From contig NZ_SZPZ01000007.1 in NCBI RefSeq assembly GCF_005233875.1, positions 124,001-188,000 of the forward strand: a DNA stretch of 64,000 bases. Reading direction: 5' to 3'. Below the pieces are notes generated by a model, which was not told where the DNA came from, did no database searches, and saw only the letters and a list, made by a program, of their open reading frames with translations. Both the position numbers and the translations under genes were made by a program. Each line of letters begins with the position of its first letter. Position 1 is the first letter of the stretch. The stretch is from Kribbella jiaozuonensis. GTDB taxonomy: Bacteria > Actinomycetota > Actinomycetes > Propionibacteriales > Kribbellaceae. Positions 1 to 8,906 of the stretch are shown here, piece after piece.

Positions 1-870
1 CCAGGTGTCCTGGGCGGCCTGCAGCGCGGGCGCGTCCTCGCGGAGCGCGTCCTCGAGCTCGGCCTCCAGCTCGCGCGCCTCCCGCAGCTTCGCTTCGGTC
101 TCGGACCGGCGCTCGGTCAGCGCGGCCTCGTCCCGCAGCTCGGCCTCGAGCGCGGACTGGGCCTGGACGATGTCGTCGGCGAGCAGCCGCGCGCGGCCGT
201 CCCTGACCTCCGCCTGGATCGTCACCGCCCGGCGCGCCACCTCCGCCTGGCGCCCGAGCGGCTTCAACTGGCGGCGGATCTCGGCGATCAGGTCCCCGAG
301 CCGGTGCAGGTTGCCCTCGGTGGCCTCCAGCTTCCGGATCGCCTTTTCCTTGCGCTTGCGGTGCTTCAGGACCCCGGCGGCCTCCTCGACGAACCCGCGC
401 CGGCCCTCGGGCGTGGCGCGCAGGATCGAGTCGAGCTGGCCCTGGCCGACGATGACGTGCATCTCGCGGCCGATACCGGAGTCGCTGAGCAATTCCTGGA
501 CGTCGAGCAGCCGGCAGTTCTGGCCGTTGATCTGGTAGTCGGACCCGCCGTTGCGGAACATCGTCCGGCTGATCGTCACCTCGGCGTACTCGATCGGCAG
601 CGCGCCGTCGGTGTTGTCGATGGTGAGCACCACCTCGGCGCGGCCCAGCGGGGCGCGGCCGGAGGTGCCGGCGAAGATGACGTCCTCCATCTTGCCGCCG
701 CGCAGCGACTTCGCGCCCTGCTCACCCATCACCCAGGCCAGTGCGTCGACGACGTTCGACTTGCCGGAGCCGTTGGGTCCGACGATGCAGGTGATGCCTG
801 GTTCGAAGTTCATCGTCGTCGCGGACGCGAACGACTTGAATCCCCGGAGCGTCATGCTCTTCAGGTACAA
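1..870 (-). CDS. smc: Chromosome segregation ATPase SMC, N-terminal part (cut by window edge)
   Basis: First about 290 residues of the SMC protein, the ATPase that with ScpA/ScpB organises and segregates the chromosome. The start chosen is the TTG at 870-868, giving a product that begins L-Y-L-K-S-M-T-L-R-G-F-K-S-F. A GGAG lies nine bases upstream, and an in-frame TTG at 885 is the alternative. The Walker A motif GPNGSGKSN falls near residue 33, followed by VVDALAWVMGEQGAKSLRGG, which is highly typical of actinobacterial SMC. From about residue 160 the sequence turns into Glu/Arg/Ala-rich coiled coil. The hinge, second coil and ABC signature lie beyond base 1. The gene is the most downstream member of the mutM/rnc strand group, after a small coiled-coil gene. 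Confidence 0.95.
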   Translation of the reverse strand, partial: MYLKSMTLRGFKSFASATTMNFEPGITCIVGPNGSGKSNVVDALAWVMGEQGAKSLRGGKMEDVIFAGTSGRAPLGRAEVVLTIDNTDGALPIEYAEVTISRTMFRNGGSDYQINGQNCRLLDVQELLSDSGIGREMHVIVGQGQLDSILRATPEGRRGFVEEAAGVLKHRKRKEKAIRKLEATEGNLHRLGDLIAEIRRQLKPLGRQAEVARRAVTIQAEVRDGRARLLADDIVQAQSALEAELRDEAALTERRSETEAKLREARELEAELEDALREDAPALQAAQDTW

Positions 871-1152
871 GGCGAAGCTCTCCAACCCGTGAAAGGACAG
901 ACGATACCTAAGGAACCGTCGTAACTGCTCGTGCCGCTACCCGGGGGAAGTAGTTCCGCTGCGCAGTCTACAAACAGATGCGCGTGAACTTGTGGAGGCC
1001 GACCGGTGAAGAAGGGGCCGGCTGTCAGGGCAACAGAAGATGAACATGCAGTACTTGTCGAAAAACGCAGTCGGCGGAGGCCCGGACGGGGGCCACCGCC
1101 GTGGTTGTGCGGACGGTCGAGATGCAATTCTCTCTTGTCGCGGCTAGGGTCC
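871..1152. other. Gap between smc and the 66-aa gene, no gene seen
   Basis: About 280 bases without a convincing coding region. The minus-strand open frame here lacks a ribosome site and is rich in Pro, Cys and Ser like chance frames. It presumably contains the smc promoter, but I could not find a good -35/-10 pair. Confidence 0.5.
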
Positions 1153-1353
1153 TCAGACCGAAGCGGGGGCGCGCAGAGCCTCGTCGACGGTCAGCAGGCG
1201 ACCCTCGTGAATCTGTGCGACGAGGTGGTCGTTCTCTGCCTGCAGACGCATCACGTGCGCCTCCAGGTCGGCGACACGCCGGTTGAGCAGACGAACCTGC
1301 TCGAGCATGCGCGGGTCAGTGCCTCCAAGATGCCCTAGAAGAGCCTTGGCCAT
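1153..1353 (-). CDS. Small coiled-coil protein, 66 aa
   Basis: Hypothetical protein of 66 residues. After MAKALLGHLGG it forms one heptad-rich helix (about residues 15-50, with LEQVRLLNRRVADLEAHVMRLQ) that should make a short coiled coil. It has no membrane segment and no cysteine. A strong ribosome site (CCGGAGG) sits nine bases before the ATG, which supports a real gene. Small coiled-coil proteins with a similar N-terminus are, as I remember, common in actinobacteria, but no function is known to me. It lies between mutM and smc on the same strand, with over 140 bases on each side, so it is probably transcribed by itself. Confidence 0.75.
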   Translation of the reverse strand: MAKALLGHLGGTDPRMLEQVRLLNRRVADLEAHVMRLQAENDHLVAQIHEGRLLTVDEALRAPASV

Positions 1354-1496
1354 TGTGCTGTCCTCCGGAAGGGTTCTGGCCGGGTGCGCTCCAGGTCCTG
1401 GTCATGAAGGAGCGCTGAAAATGTGTGCCGTCTTTCAGGGTGACACCGGCGGGGGCGACGGGTCAACCTGGGCCACGTTTATTAACGATACCTCGC

Positions 1497-2351
1497 TCAC
1501 CAGCGAACGTGGCGCGGAACCGGCTGACATTTCGGGCACCGGTACGACGAACGGTTCATGAACGGCTCGCGACGGATCGGCCGGCCGTCCCGCGGGCACG
1601 GCGATCCCTCCTGTCCGTAGACGTTCAGGCCGCGCTCGAAGTACCCGGATTCCCCGTTCACGTTGACGTACAGGGCGTCAAAGCTGGTGCCACCAACGGT
1701 CAGCGCCTCGGCCATCACCTCGTGGGCGGCGTGCAGGATCCCCTTTATTTGCACGGGTTTCAGGGCTTCCGTCGCACGGGCGTAGTGTAATTTGGCCCGC
1801 CACAACGATTCGTCGGCGTAGATGTTGCCGATCCCGCTGACCACGGTCTGGTCCAGCAACGCCCGCTTCAACCCGGTCCTGCGGCGCCGGATCTTCGCCG
1901 TCACCGTCTCCGGATCGAACAGAGGATCGAACGGATCCCGGCCGATGTGGGCGATCTCGGCGGGCAGCTCGGCACCGCCCTCGGAGTACGACAGACCACC
2001 GAACATCCGCTGGTCCACAAAACGGACCTCTCCGAGGTCGTCCGCAAAGCGGAACCGGACCCGGAGATGCGGCTCGTCGGGAGCGCCGACCGGCTGGACC
2101 CGGAACTGGCCGCTCATCCCGAGGTGGGTGAGTACGGCGTCCCCGGACTCCAGCGGGAGCCACAGGTACTTCCCGCGGCGGGCCGGCTCGGCGAAGACCT
2201 GGCCCTTGAGCCGGGCGACGAAATCGTCCGGCCCGGCGGCATGACGCCGTACCGGGCGGGGATGCAGCACCTCGACCGCGTCGATGGTGCGGCCGGTGGT
2301 GAACTCCGCCAGCCCCCGGCGGACGACCTCTACCTCAGGAAGCTCGGGCAC
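1497..2351 (-). CDS. mutM: Formamidopyrimidine-DNA glycosylase (Fpg/MutM)
   Basis: Bifunctional base-excision repair enzyme that removes 8-oxoguanine and formamidopyrimidines and nicks the abasic site. It has 284 residues, the usual family length. The N-terminus M-P-E-L-P-E-V-E holds the catalytic proline and glutamate, a conserved Lys is in GRRGKYLWLP (K61), and the helix-two-turn-helix region has IGNIYADESLW near 175. The C-terminal zinc finger is odd: C252, then Asp255 where Cys is usual, then C272 and C275 in FMNRSSYRCPKC. The start is GTG, immediately after the rnc stop (TAG-GTG with no gap), so translation is probably coupled to rnc. Confidence 0.96.
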   Translation of the reverse strand: MPELPEVEVVRRGLAEFTTGRTIDAVEVLHPRPVRRHAAGPDDFVARLKGQVFAEPARRGKYLWLPLESGDAVLTHLGMSGQFRVQPVGAPDEPHLRVRFRFADDLGEVRFVDQRMFGGLSYSEGGAELPAEIAHIGRDPFDPLFDPETVTAKIRRRRTGLKRALLDQTVVSGIGNIYADESLWRAKLHYARATEALKPVQIKGILHAAHEVMAEALTVGGTSFDALYVNVNGESGYFERGLNVYGQEGSPCPRDGRPIRREPFMNRSSYRCPKCQPVPRHVRW

Positions 2352-3083
2352 CTAGGGCTGCTGCGAGGGGTCCGTGCTGTCGGGATGCGCCGCGCGCAGG
2401 GCCTTCCAGGCGGTCTCGGCGGCCTGCTGCTCGGCTTCCTTCTTGCTCCGGCCGATGCCGTGACCGTACGTGTCGGTGCCGATCCGGACCCGAGCCTCGA
2501 ACGTCTTGGCATGGTCCGGCCCGGACTCCGCGATTACGTACTCCGGGACGCCGACGCTGAGCTGGGCGACCAGCTCCTGCAGCGACGTCTTCCAGTCCAG
2601 GCCGGCGCCGAGCCGCGCCGACGACTCCATCAGGTCGTCGAACAGCCGGTGCACCACCAGGCCCGCGGTCTCGAACCCGCGGTCCAGGTAGACGGCGCCG
2701 ATCAGCGCCTCGACGCAGTCGGCCAGGATCGACGACTTGTCCCGGCCGCCGGTCGCTTCCTCCCCGCGGCCGAGCCGCAGGTACTTGCCGAGCTTGAGCT
2801 CGCGGGCGACACCCGCGAGCGCACGCATGTTGACCACCGCGGCCCGTAGCTTGGCCAGCCGGCCCTCGGACAGGTCCGGGTGGTTCCGGAACAGCGACTC
2901 CGTGACGATGACGCCGAGCACGGAGTCCCCGAGGAACTCCAGCCGCTCGTTCGTCGGCAACCCGCCGTTCTCGTACGCGTACGAGCGGTGGGTGAAGGCG
3001 TGCTCCAGCAATTCGTCAGCCAGCGATACGCCGAGCCGCTGGTTCAGCTCGGCGTAGAGCCCCGTTTCGTTGGCAGAGTTCAC
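2352..3083 (-). CDS. rnc: Ribonuclease III
   Basis: Double-strand-specific endoribonuclease that processes rRNA precursors and other structured RNAs. I place the start at GTG 3083 (V-N-S-A-N-E-T-G-L-Y), 14 bases after the rpmF stop, giving 243 residues. The longer open frame runs through rpmF and is not real there. The RNase III signature is NERLEFLGDSVLG, a second acidic site lies in ADCVEALIGAVYLD, and a double-stranded-RNA-binding domain occupies the C-terminal third (DWKTSLQELVAQ to RSKKEAEQQAAETAW). It sits between rpmF and mutM, the order usual in actinobacteria. Confidence 0.95.
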   Translation of the reverse strand: MNSANETGLYAELNQRLGVSLADELLEHAFTHRSYAYENGGLPTNERLEFLGDSVLGVIVTESLFRNHPDLSEGRLAKLRAAVVNMRALAGVARELKLGKYLRLGRGEEATGGRDKSSILADCVEALIGAVYLDRGFETAGLVVHRLFDDLMESSARLGAGLDWKTSLQELVAQLSVGVPEYVIAESGPDHAKTFEARVRIGTDTYGHGIGRSKKEAEQQAAETAWKALRAAHPDSTDPSQQP

Positions 3084-3097
3084 TGGGTTGGTGCCGT

Positions 3098-3289
3098 TTA
3101 GCTCTCGACGACCTGGCGACGCTCGCCCTTGGCGCCGTACTGGCCGCAGTTGGGGCAAACGGTGTGCTGCAGGTGCTTCGCGCGGCAGGCGGGGTTCACG
3201 CAGGTCACCAGCGACGGGGCAGTGGTCTTCCACTGGGCCCGGCGGCTACGGGTGTTGCTGCGCGACATCTTCCGCTTCGGAACGGCCAC
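3098..3289 (-). CDS. rpmF: Ribosomal protein bL32, zinc-binding form
   Basis: Small protein of the large ribosomal subunit, 63 residues. The N-terminus MAVPKRKMSRSNTRSRRAQWK is diagnostic. Two cysteine pairs (CVNPAC and CPNC) make this the zinc-ribbon (C+) version. It starts at GTG 3289 with GAGGAG eight bases upstream. It follows the DUF177 gene by about 60 bases and precedes rnc by 14. The DUF177-rpmF pairing is near universal in bacteria. Confidence 0.97.
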   Translation of the reverse strand: MAVPKRKMSRSNTRSRRAQWKTTAPSLVTCVNPACRAKHLQHTVCPNCGQYGAKGERRQVVES

Positions 3290-3351
3290 GGTTATGACTC
3301 CTCGGTTCGGCCGGGGGCTGGTGGACCCGGCCGGCTAGCTGACGTTGGTGT

Positions 3352-3894
3352 TCAGTTGTGCTGCGGTGGTTCGTCGGTCTGGAGCAGACCGCCGAGGGCG
3401 GCCCAGCGCGGGTCGACACCGTCCTCGTGCTGATGGCCGGGCTCGTCCGCCAGGCGTGCCCCGCAGTCGGGGCACAGACCCGGACAGTCGTCCGTACACA
3501 GCGGCTGGAACGGTAGTGCGAGCACCACCTGGTCCCTCAGCACCGGCTCGAGGTCGATCAGATCGCCCTCCATCCGGCTGGCCTCGTCCGGCTCGGCTTC
3601 GCTCTCCGGGTAGACGTACAGCTCCTGGACGTCAGCGAGGAACTCGTCCTCGATATCGACCAGGCACCGCGCGCACTCCCCGACCAGACGGCCACGGGCC
3701 GTACCGGTGACGAGCACCCCTTCGACCACCGATTCCAGCCGTAGATCGAACTGGATCGGATCGCCTTCGGGGACGCCGATCACGTCGATTCCGAGATCTG
3801 CCGGCGCCGGCGCCGTGAAAGTGACTTCGCGTTGGGACCCGGCGCGGCGTGTCAGCTCGTGCGTATCGATCACGAGTGGGGACCGCGGGTCCAA
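3352..3894 (-). CDS. DUF177/YceD family protein upstream of rpmF
   Basis: 180-residue protein of the DUF177 (YceD) family, which is linked in the literature to 23S rRNA accumulation and almost always lies before rpmF. LDPRSPLVIDTHELTRRAG is the typical actinobacterial N-terminus. The middle has GECARCLVDIEDEF and the C-terminus CTDDCPGLCPDCGARL, so Cys pairs that may bind zinc are present. The start used is TTG 3894. A GAAAGG lies a little far upstream, so GTG near 3873 is possible. About 100 bases separate it from coaD, enough for a promoter. Confidence 0.9.
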   Translation of the reverse strand: MDPRSPLVIDTHELTRRAGSQREVTFTAPAPADLGIDVIGVPEGDPIQFDLRLESVVEGVLVTGTARGRLVGECARCLVDIEDEFLADVQELYVYPESEAEPDEASRMEGDLIDLEPVLRDQVVLALPFQPLCTDDCPGLCPDCGARLADEPGHQHEDGVDPRWAALGGLLQTDEPPQHN

Positions 3895-4001
3895 GACGCT
3901 CAGAGCGAACCTTTCAGGCGTGGGCAGGCAAGAACTCGGTCTCGTCGAGACCGGTGCTCTACATTACCAACTCCGCGGCGCTGCGCCCAATTCGGGGTCA
4001 G

Positions 4002-4472
4002 CTAGAGCTTGTCCAGTAACCGGGAGTGAACGGCCGGTGTCACGAACGTGCTCACGTCGCCGCCGAGCCGGGCGATCTCCTTGACCCAGCTGGAGGAGAT
4101 GAAACTGTTCTCCGGAGCGGTCGGGAAGAAGAGGGTGTCGACCCCGGTCATCCGCCGGTTCAGCTGCGCCATCTGCAGCTCGTAATCGTAGTCGGCGGCC
4201 GAGCGCAGCCCCTTCACGATCACGCCGGCGCCCTCGGCCCGGCAGTAGTCGACCAGCAGCCCGTCGAAGGTGCCGATCCGCACGTTCGGGAACGGCGCGA
4301 TCAGCTCGGTGAGCATCTCGATCCGCTCCTGCGGCTCGAACAGCCGGTTCTTCGACTGGTTCACCCCGGTCGCGACGATCAGCTCGTCGAAGGCGGCGGC
4401 CGCCCGGGTGACGATGTCGAGGTGCCCGACCGTGGGCGGGTCGAAGGTCCCGGGAAAGACCGCCTTAGCCAT
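4002..4472 (-). CDS. coaD: Phosphopantetheine adenylyltransferase
   Basis: Penultimate step of coenzyme A synthesis: ATP plus 4'-phosphopantetheine gives dephospho-CoA. 156 residues, the normal size. The nucleotidyltransferase motif PGTFDPPTVGHLD is at residues 7-19 and the second signature ENSFISSSWVKEIARLGGD is near the C-terminus. The ATG at 4472 overlaps the end of rsmD by eight bases, so the two are co-transcribed and probably coupled. This rsmD-coaD pair is conserved in many bacteria. Confidence 0.97.
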   Translation of the reverse strand: MAKAVFPGTFDPPTVGHLDIVTRAAAAFDELIVATGVNQSKNRLFEPQERIEMLTELIAPFPNVRIGTFDGLLVDYCRAEGAGVIVKGLRSAADYDYELQMAQLNRRMTGVDTLFFPTAPENSFISSSWVKEIARLGGDVSTFVTPAVHSRLLDKL

Positions 4473-5025
4473 GCCGGTGACCGTACCAAAGCCGCGCCTC
4501 GCCGTACTTGCGATCTCGCAGCGCGGCGAACCCCTCCGGCCACTCCCATGGCTCCCGCTTCCCCCGCTCGACGACCACCACCGCGTCGTCGGCCAACCAT
4601 CCGCGCGCGGCCAGGTCGGTCAGCACGTCCTGCAGCTCGGTGGTCTCCAGCTTGTACGGCGGGTCCGCGAACACCAGGTCGAACTCGGCCGGAACCTCAC
4701 CCGCAGTGATCTTCTCGACCGGGCGTGTCACGAGCTTCGCACCGGGCAGCCCGACGACCTTGATGTTGGCCGCGATCACGTCGGCGGCCCGCCGGTCCGA
4801 CTCGACCAGCATCACGTTCGTCGCACCACGGGACAGCGCTTCGAGCCCGATCGCGCCCGATCCTGCGTACAGGTCGAGCACGGCCAGTCCGACGAAGCTG
4901 CCGAACTCCGACTCCAGCGACGAGAACAGCGCCTCCCGCACCCGATCCGCGGTCGGCCTCGTCCCACTCCCCGCCGGTACGGCGATCCGCCGCCCGCCGG
5001 CCGCTCCCCCGACGATCCGCGTCAC
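4465..5025 (-). CDS. rsmD: 16S rRNA (guanine966-N2)-methyltransferase RsmD
   Basis: SAM-dependent methyltransferase modifying G966 of 16S rRNA. The GTG at 5025 shares four bases with the recG stop (GTGA), giving 186 residues. The N-terminus VTRIVGGAAGGRRIAVPAGSG is followed by TRPTADRVREALFSSLE, the SAM-binding loop VLDLYAGSGAIGLEALSRGA, and the catalytic DPPY in LVFADPPYKLE. The product fits the family length; the longer open frame upstream is antisense noise from recG. Its 3' end overlaps coaD. Confidence 0.95.
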   Translation of the reverse strand: MTRIVGGAAGGRRIAVPAGSGTRPTADRVREALFSSLESEFGSFVGLAVLDLYAGSGAIGLEALSRGATNVMLVESDRRAADVIAANIKVVGLPGAKLVTRPVEKITAGEVPAEFDLVFADPPYKLETTELQDVLTDLAARGWLADDAVVVVERGKREPWEWPEGFAALRDRKYGEARLWYGHRHG

Positions 5026-7259
5026 GTCTTCTCCAGGTACTCGGTGGTCTCCGACTCGAGGGCGCTGCGTACGACCGACCGAAGCACTGGGTACTCGGCC
5101 AGCTCCGCGTCCACCGAGACGATCGAGTTCGCCACATGCCGTGCGGCGAGGATGATGTCCTCGTCGCGGAGCACGCTGAGCAGCTTCAGGCTGGTCCGGC
5201 GGCCGGACTGGGCCACGCCGAGGACGTCGCCCTCGCGCCGGGTCTCCAGGTCGATCCGGGACAGCTCGAAGCCGTCGGTCGTGGACGCGACGGCGTCCAG
5301 TCGCCCGTACGACTTGGACCCCGGCCACAGATCCGTAACCAGCAGGCACAAGCCGGGCACCTTGCCTCGCCCGACCCGCCCGCGGAGCTGGTGCAGCTGG
5401 GAGATGCCGAACCGGTCGGCGTCCATGATCACCATCGTCGAGGCGTTCGGTACGTCGACACCGACCTCGATCACGGTGGTCGCGATCAGTACGTCGATAT
5501 CGCCGGCCGCGAACCGCGACATCACCGCGTCCTTCTCCTCGGCCGGCAGCCGCCCGTGCAGGATCTCGACGCGCAGGTCGTACAGGATCTCGCCCAGCGC
5601 CTCGGCGACCTGCATGACCGAGATCGGCGGCCGCGCCTGCTTCTTCCCGCCTTCATCGGTCTCGAGGAGCTCGCCTTCCTCGTCGCCGGCGTTCTTGACC
5701 TCGTCCCCGATCCGCGGGCACACGACGTACACCTGATGCCCCTTGCCGACCTCCTCGCGGACCCGGGTCCAGGCTCGCTGCAGCCACTCGGGCTTCTCTT
5801 TGGCAGGGACGACCGACGACTGGATCGGCGACCGCCCCGCCGGGAGCTGGGTCAGCGTGGAGACCGCGACGTCGCCGAACACCGTCATCGCCACGGTCCG
5901 CGGGATCGGCGTCGCGGTCATCACCAGCACGTGCGGGGTGTTGTCGCCGGACTTCGCGCTCAGCGCGGCCCGCTGCTCGACGCCGAACCGGTGCTGCTCG
6001 TCAACCACGACCAGCCCGAGATCCGCGAACTGCACCTTGTCCTCGAGCAGCGCATGCGTCCCGACCACGATCCCGGCGGCACCGCTGGCCGCATCGAGCA
6101 TCGCCGTACGGCGTCCTGCCGCGTTCAGCGAACCGGTCAGCAGACCGATCTTGGTCGCGTGCTCCGCGCCGCCGAGCATCCCCTGCTCGGCCAGATCGCC
6201 GAGCATCTTCGTCAGCGTCTTGTGGTGCTGGACGGCCAGCACCTCGGTCGGGGCGAGCAGCGCCGCCTGGCCGCCGTTGTCGACGACGGACAGCATCGCC
6301 CGCATCGCGACCACGGTCTTGCCTGAGCCGACCTCGCCCTGCAGCAGCCGGTGCATCGGGTGCGGTCGAGCCAGGTCGGCGAAGATCTCCTCCCCCACCT
6401 CGGCCTGTCCCTCGGTCAGCTCGAACGGCAGTCGCTGGTCGAATTCGTCGAGCAGACCACCCTCGACGCGCGGCCGCGCTACGGCGTTCAGCGCGTCCGT
6501 CACCGCCCGCCGCTGGGCAAGAATCGTTTGCATGACCAACGCTTCCTCGAACCGGAACCGCTGCTGCGCGTCGCTGATGTCCTTCTCGGTGTCCGGCAGA
6601 TGCACCTTCTGCAAGGCTTCCCGCAGACCGAGCAGCCTCTCGTTGCGGAGGATCAGCTCGGGGATCGGGTCGTCGAGCCGCTCGTCCAGGCTGTCCAGCA
6701 CGATCTTGATCGACCGCTCGATCGTTGCGGTGGGCAACTTCGCGGTGGCCGGGTAGAGCGGTCGGAACGGCCTGGCCCGGCGTTCGATCTCGGCCTCGGT
6801 CAGGTCTTCCTCGTCGAGGATCTCGGTGCCGGGGCTCTTCAGCTGCATGGTCTCGCGGAACATCGTCACCTCGCCCCAGAACAGGGCGGCGGTGCCGGGC
6901 GTCAGCTTGGTGGCCAGCCAGGGCTGGTTGAAGAACGCCAACTCCAGGTCGCGCCGACCGTCGGTGACGACGACCTTGGTCAGCGTCTTCCGACGGGTCC
7001 ACCGCTGGACGTCGGCGAGCGGGATCTCGGCCTTGGTGTCGAGGGACCGCACGGTGACCTTCTTGACCCGGCCGTTGACGGTGGCCTGGTCGCCGACCTC
7101 GAGCTCGTCGAACGGCGTCAGCTCGCCCTTCTTCAGGTACCGCCGCGGGTAGTGCCGCAGCAGCTCGCCGACGGTCTCGATCTCGAGCACGTCGGCGAAG
7201 GTCTTGGCCGTCTTCGCGCCGAGGAAGTCGCGAAGCTTGCGGTCGATGTCGGTCTTCAT
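5022..7259 (-). CDS. recG: ATP-dependent DNA helicase RecG
   Basis: Branch-migration helicase for stalled forks and recombination intermediates. From ATG 7259 the product is 745 residues, normal for the family. An N-terminal wedge/OB region runs from MKTDIDRKLRDFLGAKTAKTF. Helicase motifs are GEVGSGKTVVA (Walker A), VVDEQHRFGV (DEQH box), VMTATPIPRT, and late motifs VIMDADRFGISQLHQLRGRVGRG. The start overlaps the stop of the DAK2 gene (ATGA) and the stop overlaps rsmD (GTGA), so DAK-recG-rsmD-coaD is one tightly packed operon. Confidence 0.97.
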   Translation of the reverse strand: MKTDIDRKLRDFLGAKTAKTFADVLEIETVGELLRHYPRRYLKKGELTPFDELEVGDQATVNGRVKKVTVRSLDTKAEIPLADVQRWTRRKTLTKVVVTDGRRDLELAFFNQPWLATKLTPGTAALFWGEVTMFRETMQLKSPGTEILDEEDLTEAEIERRARPFRPLYPATAKLPTATIERSIKIVLDSLDERLDDPIPELILRNERLLGLREALQKVHLPDTEKDISDAQQRFRFEEALVMQTILAQRRAVTDALNAVARPRVEGGLLDEFDQRLPFELTEGQAEVGEEIFADLARPHPMHRLLQGEVGSGKTVVAMRAMLSVVDNGGQAALLAPTEVLAVQHHKTLTKMLGDLAEQGMLGGAEHATKIGLLTGSLNAAGRRTAMLDAASGAAGIVVGTHALLEDKVQFADLGLVVVDEQHRFGVEQRAALSAKSGDNTPHVLVMTATPIPRTVAMTVFGDVAVSTLTQLPAGRSPIQSSVVPAKEKPEWLQRAWTRVREEVGKGHQVYVVCPRIGDEVKNAGDEEGELLETDEGGKKQARPPISVMQVAEALGEILYDLRVEILHGRLPAEEKDAVMSRFAAGDIDVLIATTVIEVGVDVPNASTMVIMDADRFGISQLHQLRGRVGRGKVPGLCLLVTDLWPGSKSYGRLDAVASTTDGFELSRIDLETRREGDVLGVAQSGRRTSLKLLSVLRDEDIILAARHVANSIVSVDAELAEYPVLRSVVRSALESETTEYLEKT

Positions 7260-8869
7260 TCCACCCCGATCAGCAGCGGGTACCTGTCCTGCCCTCCGTC
7301 GTACACCACGACGTCGACATCTTTGCGTTGCCGGCGGACGTGCCGCTCGACCGCCTCGGCCAGCGCCGGGTCCGCGTCCCGGCCGGTGACGATCGTCAGC
7401 AGCTCGCCTCCGCCGCCGAGCAGCCGGTCGACGACCCCGACCGCGGCCGTCTCCAGGTCGTCCGTGATCAGCGCGAAGTCTCCGTCGACCACGCCGAGCG
7501 CGTCGCCGATCCGGCAGCGGCCGGCCATCGTCCAGGCGTCCTTGATCGCGATCGTCACCGCGCCGTGCCGGGTCTGCCCGGCGGCCGCGGACAGGTGTAC
7601 GACGTCGTCGTCGAAGCTGCGCTCCGGGTCGTGGACGGCGATCGCGGCCAGGCCCTGGACCTGCGCGCGGGTCGGGATCACCGCGACCCGGATGCCGTCC
7701 TGGCGAGCGGCGGTGGCGGCGGCCTCGGCGACTGCGATCGAGTCCTGGTCGTTGGGCAGGATGACGATCTCGGGCGCCTGGGATTGTTCGATCGCTTGCA
7801 GCAGTTCGCCGGTCGAGCATCGCCGGCCGGGTCCGCCGCGGATGACCCGGGCGCCGGCCTCGGCGTACAGGTCGGCCAGCCCGTCACCGGCGACGACGGC
7901 GATCACCGCGCGGCCTGGTGCCGGTTCGTGGTGGTGGGTCTGGTCGGCGAAGTGGGTGACGCGGATGCGGTGTGGGCGACCGATGTCGATGCCGTGTTCG
8001 ATCGCGGCGCCGACGTCGTCGGTGTGGACGTGGACGTTCCAGAGGCCGTCGCCGCCGACCACGACGACCGAGTCGCCGAGCGCGGCCAGGCTCTGCCGGA
8101 AGTCGCCCACCTTGTCGTCGGGCGCGTCGAGCAGGTACATCACCTCGTACGCCGGTCCGTCCTCGCTCTCGGCGCTCTCGCCCTGCGGTTCGACCCTGGC
8201 CGGTACGTCGACCCGCACGTGACGGCCGGTCAGTACCGACTCCATCGCGCCCAGGATCACGACGAGGCCGGCTCCCCCGGCGTCGACCACGCCGGCACGG
8301 CGCAGTACGTCGAGCTGCTCAGTGGTCTTGGTGAGGGCCTGCCGGGCGGACGCGACGGCGGCCAGGCAGACGTCGGCGAGGGTCTTGCCGTCGTTCGCGG
8401 CGGTCATCGCGCCGGTCGCGGCCGCGCGGGCGACGGTCAGCATGGTGCCTTCGACGGGCTGGGCGACCGCGCCGTACGCGGCGTCGGCGGCGTACTTGAG
8501 CGCGTCCGCGAAGGCGGCCGGCTCGCTCATCCGGGGGTCGGCGAGTACGCCGTTCTCGCGGTTGCGGGGCAGGTTCTCGTCGAGGCGGAGGCCGCAGGCG
8601 CGGATCAGCTGGGAGGTGATGACGCCGGAGTTGCCGCGGGCGCCGAGCAGGGCGCCGCGGCCGAAGGCCTGGATGGCCTCGGTGAAGGTCAGCTCGCCCT
8701 TGGGCAGCGCGTCGCAGGCGGCTTCCCAGGTCAGGTAGAGGTTGGTGCCGGTGTCGCCGTCCGGCACCGGGTACACGTTCAGTTCGTCGATCTCGGTCCG
8801 GGCGCGGGCCAGCTCCGCCAGCGCGGTCCGGGCCCAGGCTCGCAACACCTCGACGGTCAATTCCTCCAC
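7256..8869 (-). CDS. DAK2-domain protein, FakA/YloV-like
   Basis: 537-residue protein of the DhaL/FakA class. FakA of Firmicutes phosphorylates fatty acids bound to FakB; whether that holds in actinobacteria is not shown here. The DhaL-type domain (about 1-200) carries the Mg-ATP motif NVYPVPDGDTGTNLYLT and GARGNSGVITSQL. The C-terminal half is the DegV-like region of YloV proteins. It is typical for this gene to sit before recG. The start is GTG 8869; the ribosome site is weak and an in-frame TTG lies just downstream. It is divergent from the methyltransferase gene with only 37 bases between. Confidence 0.88.
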   Translation of the reverse strand: MEELTVEVLRAWARTALAELARARTEIDELNVYPVPDGDTGTNLYLTWEAACDALPKGELTFTEAIQAFGRGALLGARGNSGVITSQLIRACGLRLDENLPRNRENGVLADPRMSEPAAFADALKYAADAAYGAVAQPVEGTMLTVARAAATGAMTAANDGKTLADVCLAAVASARQALTKTTEQLDVLRRAGVVDAGGAGLVVILGAMESVLTGRHVRVDVPARVEPQGESAESEDGPAYEVMYLLDAPDDKVGDFRQSLAALGDSVVVVGGDGLWNVHVHTDDVGAAIEHGIDIGRPHRIRVTHFADQTHHHEPAPGRAVIAVVAGDGLADLYAEAGARVIRGGPGRRCSTGELLQAIEQSQAPEIVILPNDQDSIAVAEAAATAARQDGIRVAVIPTRAQVQGLAAIAVHDPERSFDDDVVHLSAAAGQTRHGAVTIAIKDAWTMAGRCRIGDALGVVDGDFALITDDLETAAVGVVDRLLGGGGELLTIVTGRDADPALAEAVERHVRRQRKDVDVVVYDGGQDRYPLLIGVE

Positions 8870-8906
8870 GCCCGGAAGGTTAGTACGGGTCCGTTTACCA
8901 TGTGCT

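Noticed and set aside
861..1127. 88-codon minus-strand frame upstream of smc
   Set aside because: It overlaps the smc start, has no ribosome site and no protein-like pattern.
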